From: Daphnia carinata
Taxonomy: Eukaryota; Arthropoda; Branchiopoda; Diplostraca; Daphniidae
DNA length: 64,000 nucleotides
Reading direction: 5' to 3'
NCBI RefSeq assembly: GCF_022539665.2
Contig: NC_081338.1
Coordinates: forward strand, 2,108,001-2,172,000
Below are positions 32,641 to 43,408 of the stretch, one piece after another. The first letter of the stretch is position 1, and every line of letters begins with the position of its first letter. The translations under genes were made by a program, and so were the position numbers. The notes below the pieces were generated by a model. It had not been told where the DNA came from. It saw nothing but the letters and a program-made list of their open reading frames with translations, and did no database searches.

Positions 32641-34683
32641 TCGAAACGCCGGGCGGAAGAGCAAGTGGGTGCTAGGTTGATAGCTTTTGCGGATCGTTGG
32701 ACAGTGGTAACGGACGATCAATGGATCCTCGATAGTTTAGCGCATGGCGTTAAACTCGATTTCAGCTTTTCACTTATCCAACGCACAATTCCTGTCCCTG
32801 TTGTCATGTCCAAAGAGATGGAGGCAGTGTGTGACAGAGAAGTGAGGGATCTTGTCAGAAAGCGGGCTATTAGAGAAATCACCGACGGGTCGGAAGGGTT
32901 CGTTTGTTCTTTATTTGTGATTCCCAAAAAATCGGGTGGGTTTAGGCCTATCATTAATCTGAAGCCCTTAAATCAGTTTATTCGGTACGAACACTTCAAG
33001 ATGGAAAATCTAGAATCGGCTCGTTTTCTTTTACGAAAAGGGGATTGGATGGTTAAACTAGATTTAAAAGACGCCTACCTGACGGTGCCGGTTTTTGCTA
33101 CCCACCAAAAGTTTTTGCGGTTCCAGTGGAAGGGGCGTTTATTCCAATTTGCATGTCTGGCCATGGTCTGGCTTCCGCGCCAAGGATTTTTACAAAAATT
33201 CTCAAGGTTGTCATGGGTTTTTTAAGAAAAAAGGGCATAAGACTGATAATCTATTTGGATGACATCTTAATTTTTGAATGTGTCTGGAGAAAGCACATTA
33301 GGGGATCTTAACGTGACCATCCGGTTGCTAAAACATCTGGGTTTTTTAATAAATTGGGAAAAATCCGTGTTGGTCCCTACGCAAGTCCTAGAGTATCTGG
33401 GGCTAGTAATCGACTCGGTTCGATTGTCCTTCGCCTTGCCAAACATCAAAGTAAAAGCAGTTAAGGAGATGTGTGAGGCGGCGCTTGCGGCGGAATCAAT
33501 TTCTTTGCGAAAGATTGCGTCTATCATGGGCAATTTTACCTGGGCGATCCCAGCGATTCCGTACGCTCAGGCGCATTACCGTAGATTGCAGCGGTTCTAC
33601 ATCAAACGAGCCCAATCGGCCAATTTCAATTTGAAGACTAGATGTTCACTTTCAGCGGAAGCTCGGGAGGACCTGGAATGGTGGGTGTTTAATCTAAACA
33701 AAGCGCAAGATAAAATTTTCTTTCCCCACACACCAGATCTCGAGATTTACACAGATGCGTCGCTATCAGGTTGGGGTGCATGCTGTGATGAAATCAGAAC
33801 GAGAGGATCTTGGCTGCTAGCAGATACAAAAAAGCACATTAACGAGCTCGAACTATTAGAAGCGTTGTTTGCGGTACAGGCGTTCGCTGCTCAGTCTAAG
33901 AATATCTCAATTAGGGTATTCTTGAACAATTCGACAGCTGTAGCCTATATTAATCATTGCGGGGGTTCTCGATCTCAGGCCCTGACTAGCGTATCTGCCC
34001 AGCTTACAACTTGGTGCGAGAACCGCGGCATATCGTTGGAAGCGGTTCACGTAGCGGGCAAATTAAATATCGTTGCGGATGAAGAGTCACGGGCCGGGCC
34101 TGACGCCGGGGATTGGAAGTTGGATCCGCGCGTTTTCAAGTGCATTCAGGAACTATGGCCGTCAGTCGTTGACGTTTTCGCAACACCTTGGAACGCACAG
34201 CTTCCATCATTTATTTCATGGCATCCGCAACCTGGCGCAATGGCAACAAACGCCTTTTCAGTCAATTGGAAAGGGTTGTTGGCTTACTGTTTCCCACTAT
34301 TCGCCCTAATTTTGAAATGCTTAGAAAAAATCAGGCGGGAAAAATCTGTAGTGGTTTTTGTTTGTCCAGTTTGGATAGGCCAGCCGTGGTTCCCGTTATT
34401 GCTGGAGCTCTCGTGCGACGTCCCACGTCTTCTTGTGCCGTCTCAGAGCCTTTTGAAATCAGCACTGGACGAAAGTCACCCGCTTACCTGGAACAGCGCG
34501 CTACACTTGGCCGTCTGGAAGCTGTCAGGAGACAGTACCTTGACCGAGGATTTTCGACAACGGTGGTCGACTTACTCATGGCCGGAATTAGGCCCAACAC
34601 CCAAACCGCTTATGAGTCAGCATGGAGAAATTGGGTGTATTGGTGTATGGGGAGGCGTTCGAATCCCTTCTCAATTGTTATAG
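32641..34683 (+). pseudogene. DIRS reverse transcriptase and RNase H, frameshifted
   Basis: RT motifs span three frames: IPKKSGGFRPIINLKPLN (about 32922) and KLDLKDAYLTV (about 33055), then GLASAPRIFTK and YLDDILIF (about 33169-33280) after a shift near 33165, then DLNVTIRLLKHLGFLINWEKS after a second shift near 33280-33300. RNase H reads IYTDASLSGWG (33748), NELELLEAL and NIVADEESRA. Its second catalytic box reads LNNSTAV, with Asn (33925-33927) where Asp is expected, so the RNase H looks inactivated. A DIRS-type C-terminal region follows (DVFATPWNAQLP, PVWIGQPWFPLL). Confidence 0.85.
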
Positions 34684-35513
34684 CGGACATCTTGGAATTT
34701 TTAACAAATTTGCATGCGTCGGGTAAATCGTATAGTTCTATTAATCTTCATAGGTCGATGTTGTCGAGCACTCTTAAGCCAGCGGAGGGCATGCCCATAG
34801 GCGAGCAGCCGGAAGTAGTAAGATTGCTCAAAGGTTGTTACAATCGAAATCCGCCTCGTCCGAGATACAATGCAACATGGGATCCTAATCAAGTCCTCAC
34901 CTTTGTTTCTTCGTTAGGAGAAAACGATTCGTTGCCGCTATACCTGTTAGCGTACAAAATGGTAACGTTGGTTGCGCTAGCGACGCTCATGCGAGTCTCA
35001 GAAATTGCGGCGATTGAATACAGTTCGTTAGTATTCGGTTCAAATAGCGTAAAATTCGCGTTGGGGGCGCCGAGGAAAGCTCAGAGAAGCGGTCCATTGC
35101 AAACATTCTCTTTAACAGCTTGTCCAGATCCAAAGGTATGTCCGGTTAGGACGCTGGAGTCATACAAAGAGCGCACCAGTAGTTTTCGAGCGAAACACAA
35201 CAGTGATAGGCTGGTTATAGCAGTCATTGCTCCGCACAAACCAGTGTCACCCAACACCGTGAGTCGATGGATAAAATCCGTCCTAAAGGAAGCCGGGATC
35301 AATACGAAGGTATTTGGGGCACATTCAACTAGAAGCGCGGCCGCTTCTAAGGCGTCAAACAACGGATTGTCAATGGATGCAATTTTAAAAGCGGGAAGCT
35401 GGTCGCACGAATCGACGTTTAGAAGATTTTACGACCGATCGGCGGAGGCAACGGTTGAATCATCAGTCTTCGGACAAACTCACATTTCAACAAATCTACA
35501 AAGTCACCCTTAG
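34188..35513 (+). CDS. DIRS tyrosine recombinase
   Basis: 441-residue frame overlapping the end of RT-RNase H. The sense of the recombinase begins around 34440 (ISTGRKSPAYLEQRATLGRL); the N-terminal stretch before that is overlap. The SAM-like N-domain (PNTQTAYESAWRNWVYW) precedes the catalytic domain with Arg269 (LMRVSEIAAIE), His379-x-x-Arg382 (GAHSTRSAAASKA) and nucleophile Tyr415 (RRFYDRSAE). The enzyme would integrate circular cDNA without target duplication. The frame ends where the internal complementary region begins. All core residues are visible. Confidence 0.88.
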   Translation: MERTASIIYFMASATWRNGNKRLFSQLERVVGLLFPTIRPNFEMLRKNQAGKICSGFCLSSLDRPAVVPVIAGALVRRPTSSCAVSEPFEISTGRKSPAYLEQRATLGRLEAVRRQYLDRGFSTTVVDLLMAGIRPNTQTAYESAWRNWVYWCMGRRSNPFSIVIADILEFLTNLHASGKSYSSINLHRSMLSSTLKPAEGMPIGEQPEVVRLLKGCYNRNPPRPRYNATWDPNQVLTFVSSLGENDSLPLYLLAYKMVTLVALATLMRVSEIAAIEYSSLVFGSNSVKFALGAPRKAQRSGPLQTFSLTACPDPKVCPVRTLESYKERTSSFRAKHNSDRLVIAVIAPHKPVSPNTVSRWIKSVLKEAGINTKVFGAHSTRSAAASKASNNGLSMDAILKAGSWSHESTFRRFYDRSAEATVESSVFGQTHISTNLQSHP

Positions 35514-35630
35514 GGTCTAACGAAATGGCATTTCGCAGCACAATTGTTAATTACCAGAGGGATCGTGTAACGATCCCGAAAGGTAATTGTAATTGTGCTA
35601 GAAATAAATGAAGAGACGACCCTAAGGGTC
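35507..35630 (+). repeat. DIRS internal complementary region
   Basis: 35507-35541 is the reverse complement of the left end (31017-31050). 35542-35630 is the reverse complement of the right end (about 36165-36251). The abutting point (CAGCAC/AATTGTT) therefore encodes the circle junction, the known role of this region in DIRS replication. It contains small palindromes such as GATCGT-GTA-ACGATC. Confidence 0.9.
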
Positions 35631-35674
35631 TGTCTCCCACCCAGACCCACCCTGGCTTCATTTATGGAGAATTA

Positions 35675-35824
35675 TTATGTGGTTTGATATCCGTCAGCCT
35701 TTTGTATTTTCATTATATTTTGGTTTCTGATAGAGTAAACCAAGCCAGAAAGCCCAGAGGTTTCAGCGGAGGCAGTGGTCATAACTGGAATCAGTCCAAC
35801 GAACGTCCAGCAAATCAGCTTCAT
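35675..35824 (-). other. Antisense 49-codon frame with signal peptide, inside the DIRS
   Basis: It lies in the unusual 436-bp spacer between the internal complementary region and the right repeat, on the strand opposite to the element's genes. It starts MKLICWTFVGLIPVMTTASA, a good secretion signal with a likely cleavage after ASA, and ends at TAA 35675-35677. No splice site or family was recognised. It could be chance or a captured host exon. Confidence 0.3.
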
Positions 35825-36066
35825 GGCTAAGAAAACCCCTGGCGAGATGGCAGCTATAGAAGAACTGCAATTTTTTGTTGTGTCTTTTCTTAACGAGTGG
35901 ATCTTTGAATGACACTACTGTTGTTACCTTTTTTCATGACCGTTACGGACAGAGTTTTTTTCCCCTGTCAGAATTACGTCAGGTTTTTTCTCTGGTCCAT
36001 CACTGATTTCATAATCATTGTTTTGTTTGGTTGTTTATGTTGTTAAAGTTGTTACAAGCCCTGGTG

Positions 36067-36251
36067 AAATAAGTCTGAAGAGAGGGGGCGTATCCAGGCA
36101 TTAGGAAAGGAATAGATGTTCCTTTGTTTTTTTGTCTTTAAAGAGCTAAATAAATGGGTCTACACCCTTAGGGTCGTCTCTTCATTTATTTCTAGCACAC
36201 TTACAATTACCTTTCGGGATCGTTACACGATCCCTCTGGTAATTAACAATT
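36067..36251 (+). repeat. DIRS right terminal repeat
   Basis: 36067-36175 inversely repeats the left end. 36176-36251 is the outer extension matched by the second half of the internal complementary region. Confidence 0.9.
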
Positions 36252-37249
36252 ATTGCCACTGTTGAAGGTAAATGGATAAGCAATACTTATTACTATTTTC
36301 AGTTGGATCCATTCATTATTTAGTGAAATATAAAACAGCCAGTCAGTTTTTTTTTTAAATTGAGACCAAAAACTTGTTTTTGACATCACTCTAAAAATAT
36401 AGCGCATAATAAAATATAATTTTTTTTTCACAGTATGTAAACTGTTATTATAGACAACGTATATTTAATTAAAATTTTTAAAACGCTTTTTTAGTGCTTT
36501 CAATTTCTCCGTCCCAGTGAACCCACCTTCCCGCTAAACCCCACCCTCCTCTACAACTACCAAATGAGTCCGAAAGTCAGGCAACGATTTCGCGTCTTTA
36601 AACAATAGAAAAAGAAGTCAATTTTCCTTAGTATGCAAGTAAAATTTGCTCTTTATGTCGTCAAAAAATCGATGTTTAACTATCTACAATTGGTGCCCTG
36701 AAAAAAAATGAAAAGAAACGATGGCAAATCAAATTAGTAAACTTAATGCGCTGAAGGTAAACTATTTGCATAACAACAAATGAAAAATTATAAAAATTTT
36801 ACGTAATATTTACTTTAACTCGAGGTTTTCTAGAAAAAAAAACTAGAAGAACTAATACCCTGGTTTCCGTCAGAGTATAAAATATACCTTCCATTCTTCT
36901 TCGCTTCGTTCTCGTACGGCTGGCCTTGGACTTTAGATTTAGAAATGACCTTTGAAATAACAGACAACTTTTCAATTCGTCTCAGCAAAAGACGAAATGG
37001 ACAACTTCGAGCTCGATTGTCGATTATGTTTTCTGTGATCCATTTTACGTGCATTTTGCTTGAGCTTATAGATTTTAGAAAAAATTAGGTGGAAATTAAG
37101 GAAATGAAATAACAAAGAGCTAAGTCTACTGTAAAGAATTAACAAATGAAAATATCAAAGTTTTTCCACGTCGCCACTCCCAGGACTGATATGATGAGTG
37201 TGACGGAGGCATAACTGGCAAACTTTTATAGCCCATGAAGGAACCAAAG
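36252..37249. other. No gene recognised
   Basis: AT-rich flank between the DIRS element and the tandem array. A short minus-strand frame at 36830-37054 has no recognisable family. Confidence 0.6.
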
Positions 37250-37646
37250 AATTCTTCTATAGTTAGCAAATATAATATAAATTGGGTATAATATTTCATT
37301 TAGTACACAGGATTCAGCATACATCCAACACCGTCACGGTCTCATGAGTTTGTGACGCAAGACGACGCATTTCCAAACAGAACATGCGTCGAACTCTCTA
37401 GTACCACGAATCGTCTGCAAAAATTAAATACGTTGAATTGCGTTTTGTCTGTTACATCATTTTTGTTACGACTACTGTTCAGCCAGTGGCATCATATTCC
37501 CTATACTGTTATAAATTGCCCAGACTGGTAAATTGGGAAGAATTGTTACCCAAGAACGTTTTACGTTAAATTACATCTATTTTTCTCCACTGTAGGAATT
37601 TGGCGTACAAAAGCTTGCTTGTTGACAAGTTCACGAAATACTGAAA

Positions 37647-38029
37647 ATGTTGTCGGCCTACGTTCTCTGTAGTGGTTTGACGAACTTTGTTGGGAAAACC
37701 TCCCTGAAGCAAGCAACTGTGCTTTTCTCAAAGCCAAATATCTACAGCTTGACGTCAAGACAATTGACTAATCAGACTTGTGTTAGTTTAACATGCAGAT
37801 CTACTAGATCCCTCTCCCTGAAAGGAATTGCTATGGCTCCAGCTGGGGAAGGAGGTAAGTGTTTGTTATTTTACTGATTTTCAGTTTTTGTCAACAATTG
37901 AAACAAATTTCCAACAAAATTGCAGCATTTAGTCTTGGGTAAGATAGTTTTAGGAGCATCTGGTCTTGGCCATGGTGTTGTGCATGTGTGTTGCCCTAAG
38001 TTCTTCCCAGTGGACTACCATATGGTATG
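37647..38029 (+). pseudogene. GHITM-like 5' fragment, unit 1
   Basis: Exon 1 (37647-37854) starts MLSAYVLCSGL, is Ser/Thr/Arg-rich like a mitochondrial presequence, and ends MAPAGEG. After a 71-nt GT-AG intron, exon 2 (37926-38029) continues AFSLG, then hits a stop unless one base is skipped. The next frame gives GKIVLGASGLGHG. MAPAGEG-AF..GK...GAS.LG fits the N-terminus of insect and crustacean GHITM (TMBIM5), a mitochondrial inner-membrane ion exchanger of the BAX-inhibitor-1 family. The membrane domain is absent. The same frameshift occurs in every complete unit, so the fragment was dead before amplification. Confidence 0.5.
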
Positions 38030-38107
38030 GTAAGTTTGAATTCTCTTTCGCATGAAGATTTTCTATCATAACACATTCTTTTGTTTAACCAAGTGTAAAT
38101 ACATCAG

Positions 38108-40554
38108 ATGGTGGGCATAAGTGATATCAAAGTGGAGGAAGTCAGCAGCACCAATATCTGCAATCAGACAAGTAAACTCAACCGGTCATCAGAAGCTATG
38201 AAATCCATGAAAGAGAATGGTTACGACTCAAGTGGAGATGGTCCTGCATATATAAAAAAGCGTGGTGCTACGATACACGAGTTGGAAGACCATCAGCAGC
38301 CTGCTGAAGAGTCTTTGAATCAAGATAATCAAACGACGAGTCATGTTGAACGACTGATGTTGGAAGACAACAGCAGTACGCGTAGCAATCCCCCCGATCT
38401 TTACGAGATGACAATCCATCATCAGCCCGTACAGCATCGTACTCCGCGTCAGCATCAGTTGCACGCAAAGCCTCTTCATCATGTGGTACCGATTGCTCTA
38501 CATAAAAAGCACGAACAGAGTAAAGAAACAGCGAAGTAGTGGGGGAAAAACATCGAAGAAAGAATTAACGGGATACTCAAAAGGTTGGATCAACTGATCG
38601 GCGACCATGAAACGAATGGTACGTAATTTTGTTTAAAACACTTTTTACAATGCACTCTAAGTAATGCATTCTTGTAAGTACGGACTTGAATGGCCTAAGG
38701 CAGTAAAGAATGCTAAAGTATTCCACGTTTATTTAACTTGGAATGCTTTATTTATTGTCAAAAAGCATACTCTCGTACGATTAACAACATTTCCGTAGAA
38801 TAAGCCGTGGTCTGAAACGAGTAAGTCCCAGTCATAAACCGTATTCAATGGCTTGGCAATCATCATTTGATACCTTTGCGTGAGTTATTTGATGGGATTG
38901 GCCTGTAACCTATCGGTAAATTATGTAGGGTTTCCTCGCTGCGTTACAAAGACCTGGGAACATAACACGTGTATCCCTTACAATAGCCATTTATCAGTGC
39001 TTTTGAAGCTTTTCCTTTTTTTTATAGCAGGGCTTCCACAGAAACAAACAAACGACCGGTACCCAGTAAAAACGCGTGATTCCCAAAAGAGAACAAACTG
39101 CCTCTTTTCAGGGGGAAGTTTGGTCTTTCCTGCTAAATTATATTAGCCATTTAGTGTAACGCAACAAAGACTCGTAACGTATCTTACATTCTTATACGTC
39201 GCCTCGCATAACGAATAATCAATAGAATGAGAACAGTGGAGAATAGGGACATGGATAGAACCAACTGATACCGAGAACTTTTATAACCAAAAAAGCCTAG
39301 ACTGTGGCTTGTTTAAATTGATTTTACATAGTGCTTTTAATCCTAAAACAATACTTGCTTGTGGTACACCGTTCTTCGTGTATTTTGACATGTCGTGCCA
39401 GATTGTTATGTTTAGAGTTTGTGAATTCTAGTCGTTTGTGTAACCATTTACAATGGTATTACACTCAAAACATAATAAGAGAGTAAAGATGCATCGATGT
39501 TATTGCAGTTGCTAACACAAAATTCATTTAAACATTCTACTTTCAATGTCTTTCCTAATAGATGGTGGTAAGAAGAACGCACTGGTTGCACCGCAAATAA
39601 GAGCCGGCCAAATCAATCAACACCGTGATATGACTAGCGAACGACTTCAGCATAATAAAGAAAAAGAACGAATGACAAAGCGAAGTGAAGAGCTAGAGAA
39701 GGTAGTTGAAAGGTTAACACATGAAAATCGGCAATGGAAAACTCGTCTTGAGGATTTGGTGGCGGAAAACCGGCATTTGCAGTTAGTCAAATATCCAGCA
39801 GACGAGCTGAAATCTCGTTCATCTGTTCTCATGACGGACATTAAAGCACGCCCTTCGGTTGTATTGGCCGATCCAACCGTTAAACGAAACGATATTGCCG
39901 AGGTAAGAGTTATAAAAGCTAATAAATCGCCAAGAGCGAATAGAATGATGGCTGCACGATAAGTTATAACCATTATAATTTCGACAGATTCAACTGAGGT
40001 CGGGCACCAAAGCATACCACTTTTTATTCCGTATTCTGCCGACCAAGTTCGTTAAATCTGAGTTCCACTTTGCTGCCATTGCTGGAACAAGCGCCACCGA
40101 CTTGTGGTGATTGGGATGGATGCCAGCGCCAAACATCCAAAATGGATAACGGCATGGTTTGTCATAGTGCTAATAAATATTTTGCTGCATAATTTAGCAA
40201 AGGAAACACAAAACAAGTTGCTTTATTGTATGCAAATGAAACAAACATTACAGGTATACCGGAAGATTGATCAACGCGGACGGGAGCTTGAGCGACTGTT
40301 GGATCAATACGACATGCATCTGGCCAGTCCACCACTTTACAAGCTCAAATACATTCCGGAGAATTACACGTTCATCGATGTTACACTGGGTGGGGAAAAT
40401 ATTCAGTTTCACGACTGGAAATTTTGGGAAGATTCTCTTTCCGATCACCCATACATTTTCTTTCAGGTATGGAAGCTTCTAGTTCCCTTTTCCAATTGGG
40501 TTACCGTAGAAGAATAGTTTACAATCGTTATTACCCTATCTGCAGGTGGAATGA
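38108..40554 (+). pseudogene. Unidentified multi-exon coiled-coil gene, unit 1
   Basis: Exons with GT-AG ends: 38108-38618 (Ser/Glu-rich, then EERINGILKRLDQLIGD), 39562-39902 (phase-matched; coiled coil KRSEELEKVVERLTHENRQW), about 39989-40106 (IQLRSGTKAYHFLFRILP), 40254-40466 (DQRGRELERLLDQYD, then PPLYKLKYIPENYTFIDV) and a last short piece ending VE-stop at 40554. An in-frame TAG at 38537-38539, a likely frame error around the C6 run at 38390-38395 and poor phase before 40254 argue that this copy is dead. I do not recognise the family. A structural or adaptor protein is likely from the coiled coils. Confidence 0.5.
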
Positions 40555-40984
40555 AGTATTCAATTTCGCACACGTCTCACAGCGGCACGAACGGCAATCC
40601 TAGAAATACGAGCGGGCAATATGAGCGTATAGCAAACGGATAAAGTTATCTTCAACACCTGTGCTTAACTTAGTCAACCATAGTCTTCAATGTAAGTCAT
40701 TCTTCATCTCTATTCCTGCATCGTATAATACCGTAAATTATCAGTAACATGCAACTAATTTTTCAGCTGTCTGGTTAGTATTGAAATTTGCGTATGTATC
40801 AGTATGTGATGGTTCATTTTAGATTACTCTGACAAGCTTAAACAAATTTCTTCTATACTAATTGTTTTGTTTGATACAATTCTCTATGTTTTAATTAAAG
40901 TTGACGTTACCTTTCATTCTTGTTCTTAGTGCGGTAGTAATTGGAAAACACTGAACGTCATAGTAATTTTTAAAAATTTATTGA

Positions 40985-41300
40985 ACACGAAACAAAGAAT
41001 TTTGGGAAAACTGGGGCCGAAAAGAACAATTTCGGGGAAGAGACAAATGCGTAGAGATATTTTACAATATGTACACGGTAAAAGCAAACATTATTGAAAA
41101 TATCAAACAGAATTTTGAACTTTAGATGCGAAAAGAACAATTTTGTGGAGAGAAACTTATAAGTACAGAAAGATATTTACAAGACGTACAAGGTAAGAAC
41201 CCAACATGACTGATAATATCATCCTGTGAATTTTGAACTGTGTCGCGTCGAAAACAATAATTTTGCGGATATACATAGGTAAAGAAAGATATTAACGTTA
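40985..41300. repeat. Three-copy ~118-bp minisatellite, unit 1
   Basis: CGAAAAGAACAATTT-type blocks followed by GATATT...ACAA and TTTGAAC recur near 41010, 41127 and 41246. It probably lies in the 3' untranslated region of the KH gene; AATAAA on the minus strand is at 40982-40977. Confidence 0.6.
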
Positions 41301-41694
41301 TGTACAAAATGAGACCATATTTGTTTGCCTCCCTCTATAGTAACGCACCTTCAGGATTGATTGACTCATTTAAGGAGGAAACCCCCGTAAAGGTAGCCGA
41401 TCAACTGGCGTGGTGGACGTTCTCCGTACTCTGCCATCCCCACAGGAAAATCAAGTGGGGTTCTTCTTCCGGCGGCTGCAAACATGCGTGAGACGCGACA
41501 TGCACTTTTAACGAGTGTAAGTGCAGTATCGACATTTCATCACACGAATGCAAACTTGTGCCATGAAGAAGACGATGGAAACAAAGCCGAGAAAAGTCCC
41601 AACACACGACAGCGGACAACTCCGTTCACGGGTTCGTCTATCAATCTCTTTGGTTTGTTACTAGGAGTCAGCATCAAGATGAAGGATAGGCTTT

Positions 41695-43296
41695 TCAGAC
41701 TTTCTGCTCCTTGAATAGGCGCAGGCAGTTGCCTAAATTTCCGCGCAACACGCACTTCTTGCTCGATTCGTCTTCAACGATATCCACAAAGTAGCGGGTC
41801 CACAATTGCTTCTTTCGCTGGGGTGTAAGCCGTCCTAAGGACGCAAAAGGAATCTCGACGTGGGATGGTAGAGATTCTACGATTTGCTTGGCCACGGTGC
41901 GGCGCCCTTCGTTGTTTCCTTGTGTAATCGTGACTCGAATTTGACCGTGAGGTCCTCTTGGAGGCGTAACCATGATCTTTACGCCATGCGACTTCTGGAA
42001 TGCCTTGATGTGTTTTCCTTCCTTGCCGATAATCTGGCCGTAGTATTGCGAAGCAATGTTCACTAGCTGATAGCTTCCAGATAGTTCGTGCTCAACGACT
42101 GCGTTGATGACCTTAAAGGCACAAGACGTCACGTTAGATGGTGCCTCCTGTTTGGCTGGTGGTGATGCCACAGGTTTCAACTCCTCAACGAGTTGTTGCT
42201 TTGGGCTGATGGTATCCTGAAGTTCTCCAGACGAATCCAGGACGATAGTATATCCTTGGATATCTTGATTCCTAAAGCGGATATCCATACATGGAAACAC
42301 GGGAACTTCTGGCACCTTCTCACGGCGTGGAGCAGCCTCTTGCACGAGTGGAGGAGAAGCGACGTCCTGCGCGTCATCTTGGGAAGATGGCTTCGCAGAT
42401 TCGTCAACAACCTCAGTTTGTTCATCACGAGCGTGCAATTCGGGCAAAGCTTCGTTCTCCTCGAGAGCAGCAACAGGTTCCTCCGATTCCGGAGTCACGA
42501 GAGTCGATCTGCTCTGTTCTTGGACCATCGTTTCCAATTCGGCAAGCTTGTTGCTCTGGTGAAGGTTTACTGATTCTAGTTCCGCAATTCTTGCTGCGCT
42601 GGAAACCAGTTCAGCACGAATTTGCAATAGCTCCTTCTCGCTGGAATCAGCTGCCGTTTGCAGGTCTTGCACGTTGGTCAGTGCGGCTTGCAACTTGGAT
42701 TGGACATCGCCGACTTCTTTGGCCAGAGTGGCATTCTCCAAAAGAGCTTGGTCTCGTTCAGCTCTAACGTTGATCAGATCATTCGAAACCGAATCGTTTT
42801 GGCAGCGGAGACGAGCATTATCCAACTCCAATGCCACGTTTTGTTTGGAAAAATCATCATGCATTGCAATCATCGCTTCACGATTGGCGGCTCGAAGATC
42901 ATCAAGATCAGTTTCGAAAAGTCGTGCTTTAGTGTCGATTTCCACCTGAAGGTATGAGCTCTTCGCTTGCAGATGCTCGCGTCGGGATGTCTCTTCCAAA
43001 AGTTGTTCGGATAATTTTTGCGTCTGCAAAGCGAATTCGTCTCTTTCCTTTTCCAGTCTCAACATTTCCTCCTTGAGCAGGGCAACCTCATTTTCACGGT
43101 CTTCAGTTGGGACGTTTCCCGAAGACGAAGATTCTTCACCGATGTCGACGGACAAAACATGGGCATTGACAGAACTTCTCCCGTTCAAACTGTCAACGTC
43201 AGCAGAAGAAATAACTTCGCGTTTTCGGGCCGTATACCAATGGGAAACCGTTAAGGCAGACACTCCCGCAGCAATTCCGAAGATTACTCGATTCAT
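41695..43296 (-). CDS. Membrane-anchored coiled-coil KH-domain protein, unit 1
   Basis: Intronless 533-residue frame. N-terminus: a hydrophobic segment at residues 3-20 (VIFGIAAGVSALTVSHWY) followed by ARKRE, like the signal anchors of mitochondrial outer-membrane proteins. Residues ~68-260 are a long coiled coil (ALLKEEMLRLEKERDEF and on). Residues ~261-345 are acidic, Pro/Glu-rich linker. A type-I-like KH RNA-binding domain spans ~408-475 with the GxxG loop GKEG at 424-427 (YGQIIGKEGKHIKAFQ) and a C-terminal helix (RRTVAKQIVESL). A basic tail follows. The anchor-plus-KH plan recalls AKAP1 and TDRKH/Papi, but I see no Tudor domain or PKA-binding helix. The predicted role is tethering RNA at the mitochondrial or ER surface; this is inference. 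Confidence 0.8.
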   Translation of the reverse strand: MNRVIFGIAAGVSALTVSHWYTARKREVISSADVDSLNGRSSVNAHVLSVDIGEESSSSGNVPTEDRENEVALLKEEMLRLEKERDEFALQTQKLSEQLLEETSRREHLQAKSSYLQVEIDTKARLFETDLDDLRAANREAMIAMHDDFSKQNVALELDNARLRCQNDSVSNDLINVRAERDQALLENATLAKEVGDVQSKLQAALTNVQDLQTAADSSEKELLQIRAELVSSAARIAELESVNLHQSNKLAELETMVQEQSRSTLVTPESEEPVAALEENEALPELHARDEQTEVVDESAKPSSQDDAQDVASPPLVQEAAPRREKVPEVPVFPCMDIRFRNQDIQGYTIVLDSSGELQDTISPKQQLVEELKPVASPPAKQEAPSNVTSCAFKVINAVVEHELSGSYQLVNIASQYYGQIIGKEGKHIKAFQKSHGVKIMVTPPRGPHGQIRVTITQGNNEGRRTVAKQIVESLPSHVEIPFASLGRLTPQRKKQLWTRYFVDIVEDESSKKCVLRGNLGNCLRLFKEQKV

Positions 43297-43408
43297 TTTT
43301 GCTTTGAAGAATCACTTGGGATGGATCACTAAAGCCTGGAATGAGCACTGATAACTAAACCTTGATACTAGTACTGAGCACTAATACTTGGAAAGCAGGA
43401 GATTGAGT

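Larger units (their letters stand above)
31014..36251 (+). mobile_element. DIRS tyrosine-recombinase retrotransposon
   Basis: The DIRS layout is complete: 109-bp inverted terminal repeats (31041-31149 and 36067-36175) with unique outer extensions, Gag, RT-RNase H and tyrosine-recombinase frames on the plus strand, and an internal complementary region at 35507-35630. The two halves of that region are the reverse complements of the left and right outer ends. ATT occurs at both borders (31014-31016 and 36249-36251) with no longer target duplication, as expected for recombinase insertion. Gag and RT carry frameshifts; the recombinase frame is intact. Confidence 0.93.

Noticed and set aside
36830-37054. 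Minus-strand 74-residue frame with KSKVQGQPYENEAKK
   Set aside because: It reads like a possible exon but has no matching splice partner or recognised family; too weak to annotate.
40104-40517. 137-residue plus-strand frame starting MVIGMDASAKHPKW
   Set aside because: It reads through introns on both sides of exon 40254-40466. Only the exon part has splice sites and a silent-biased substitution pattern.
41884-43351. Several plus-strand frames (60-158 residues) opposite the KH gene in each unit
   Set aside because: They are shadows of the coding strand, repeated only because the unit is repeated.
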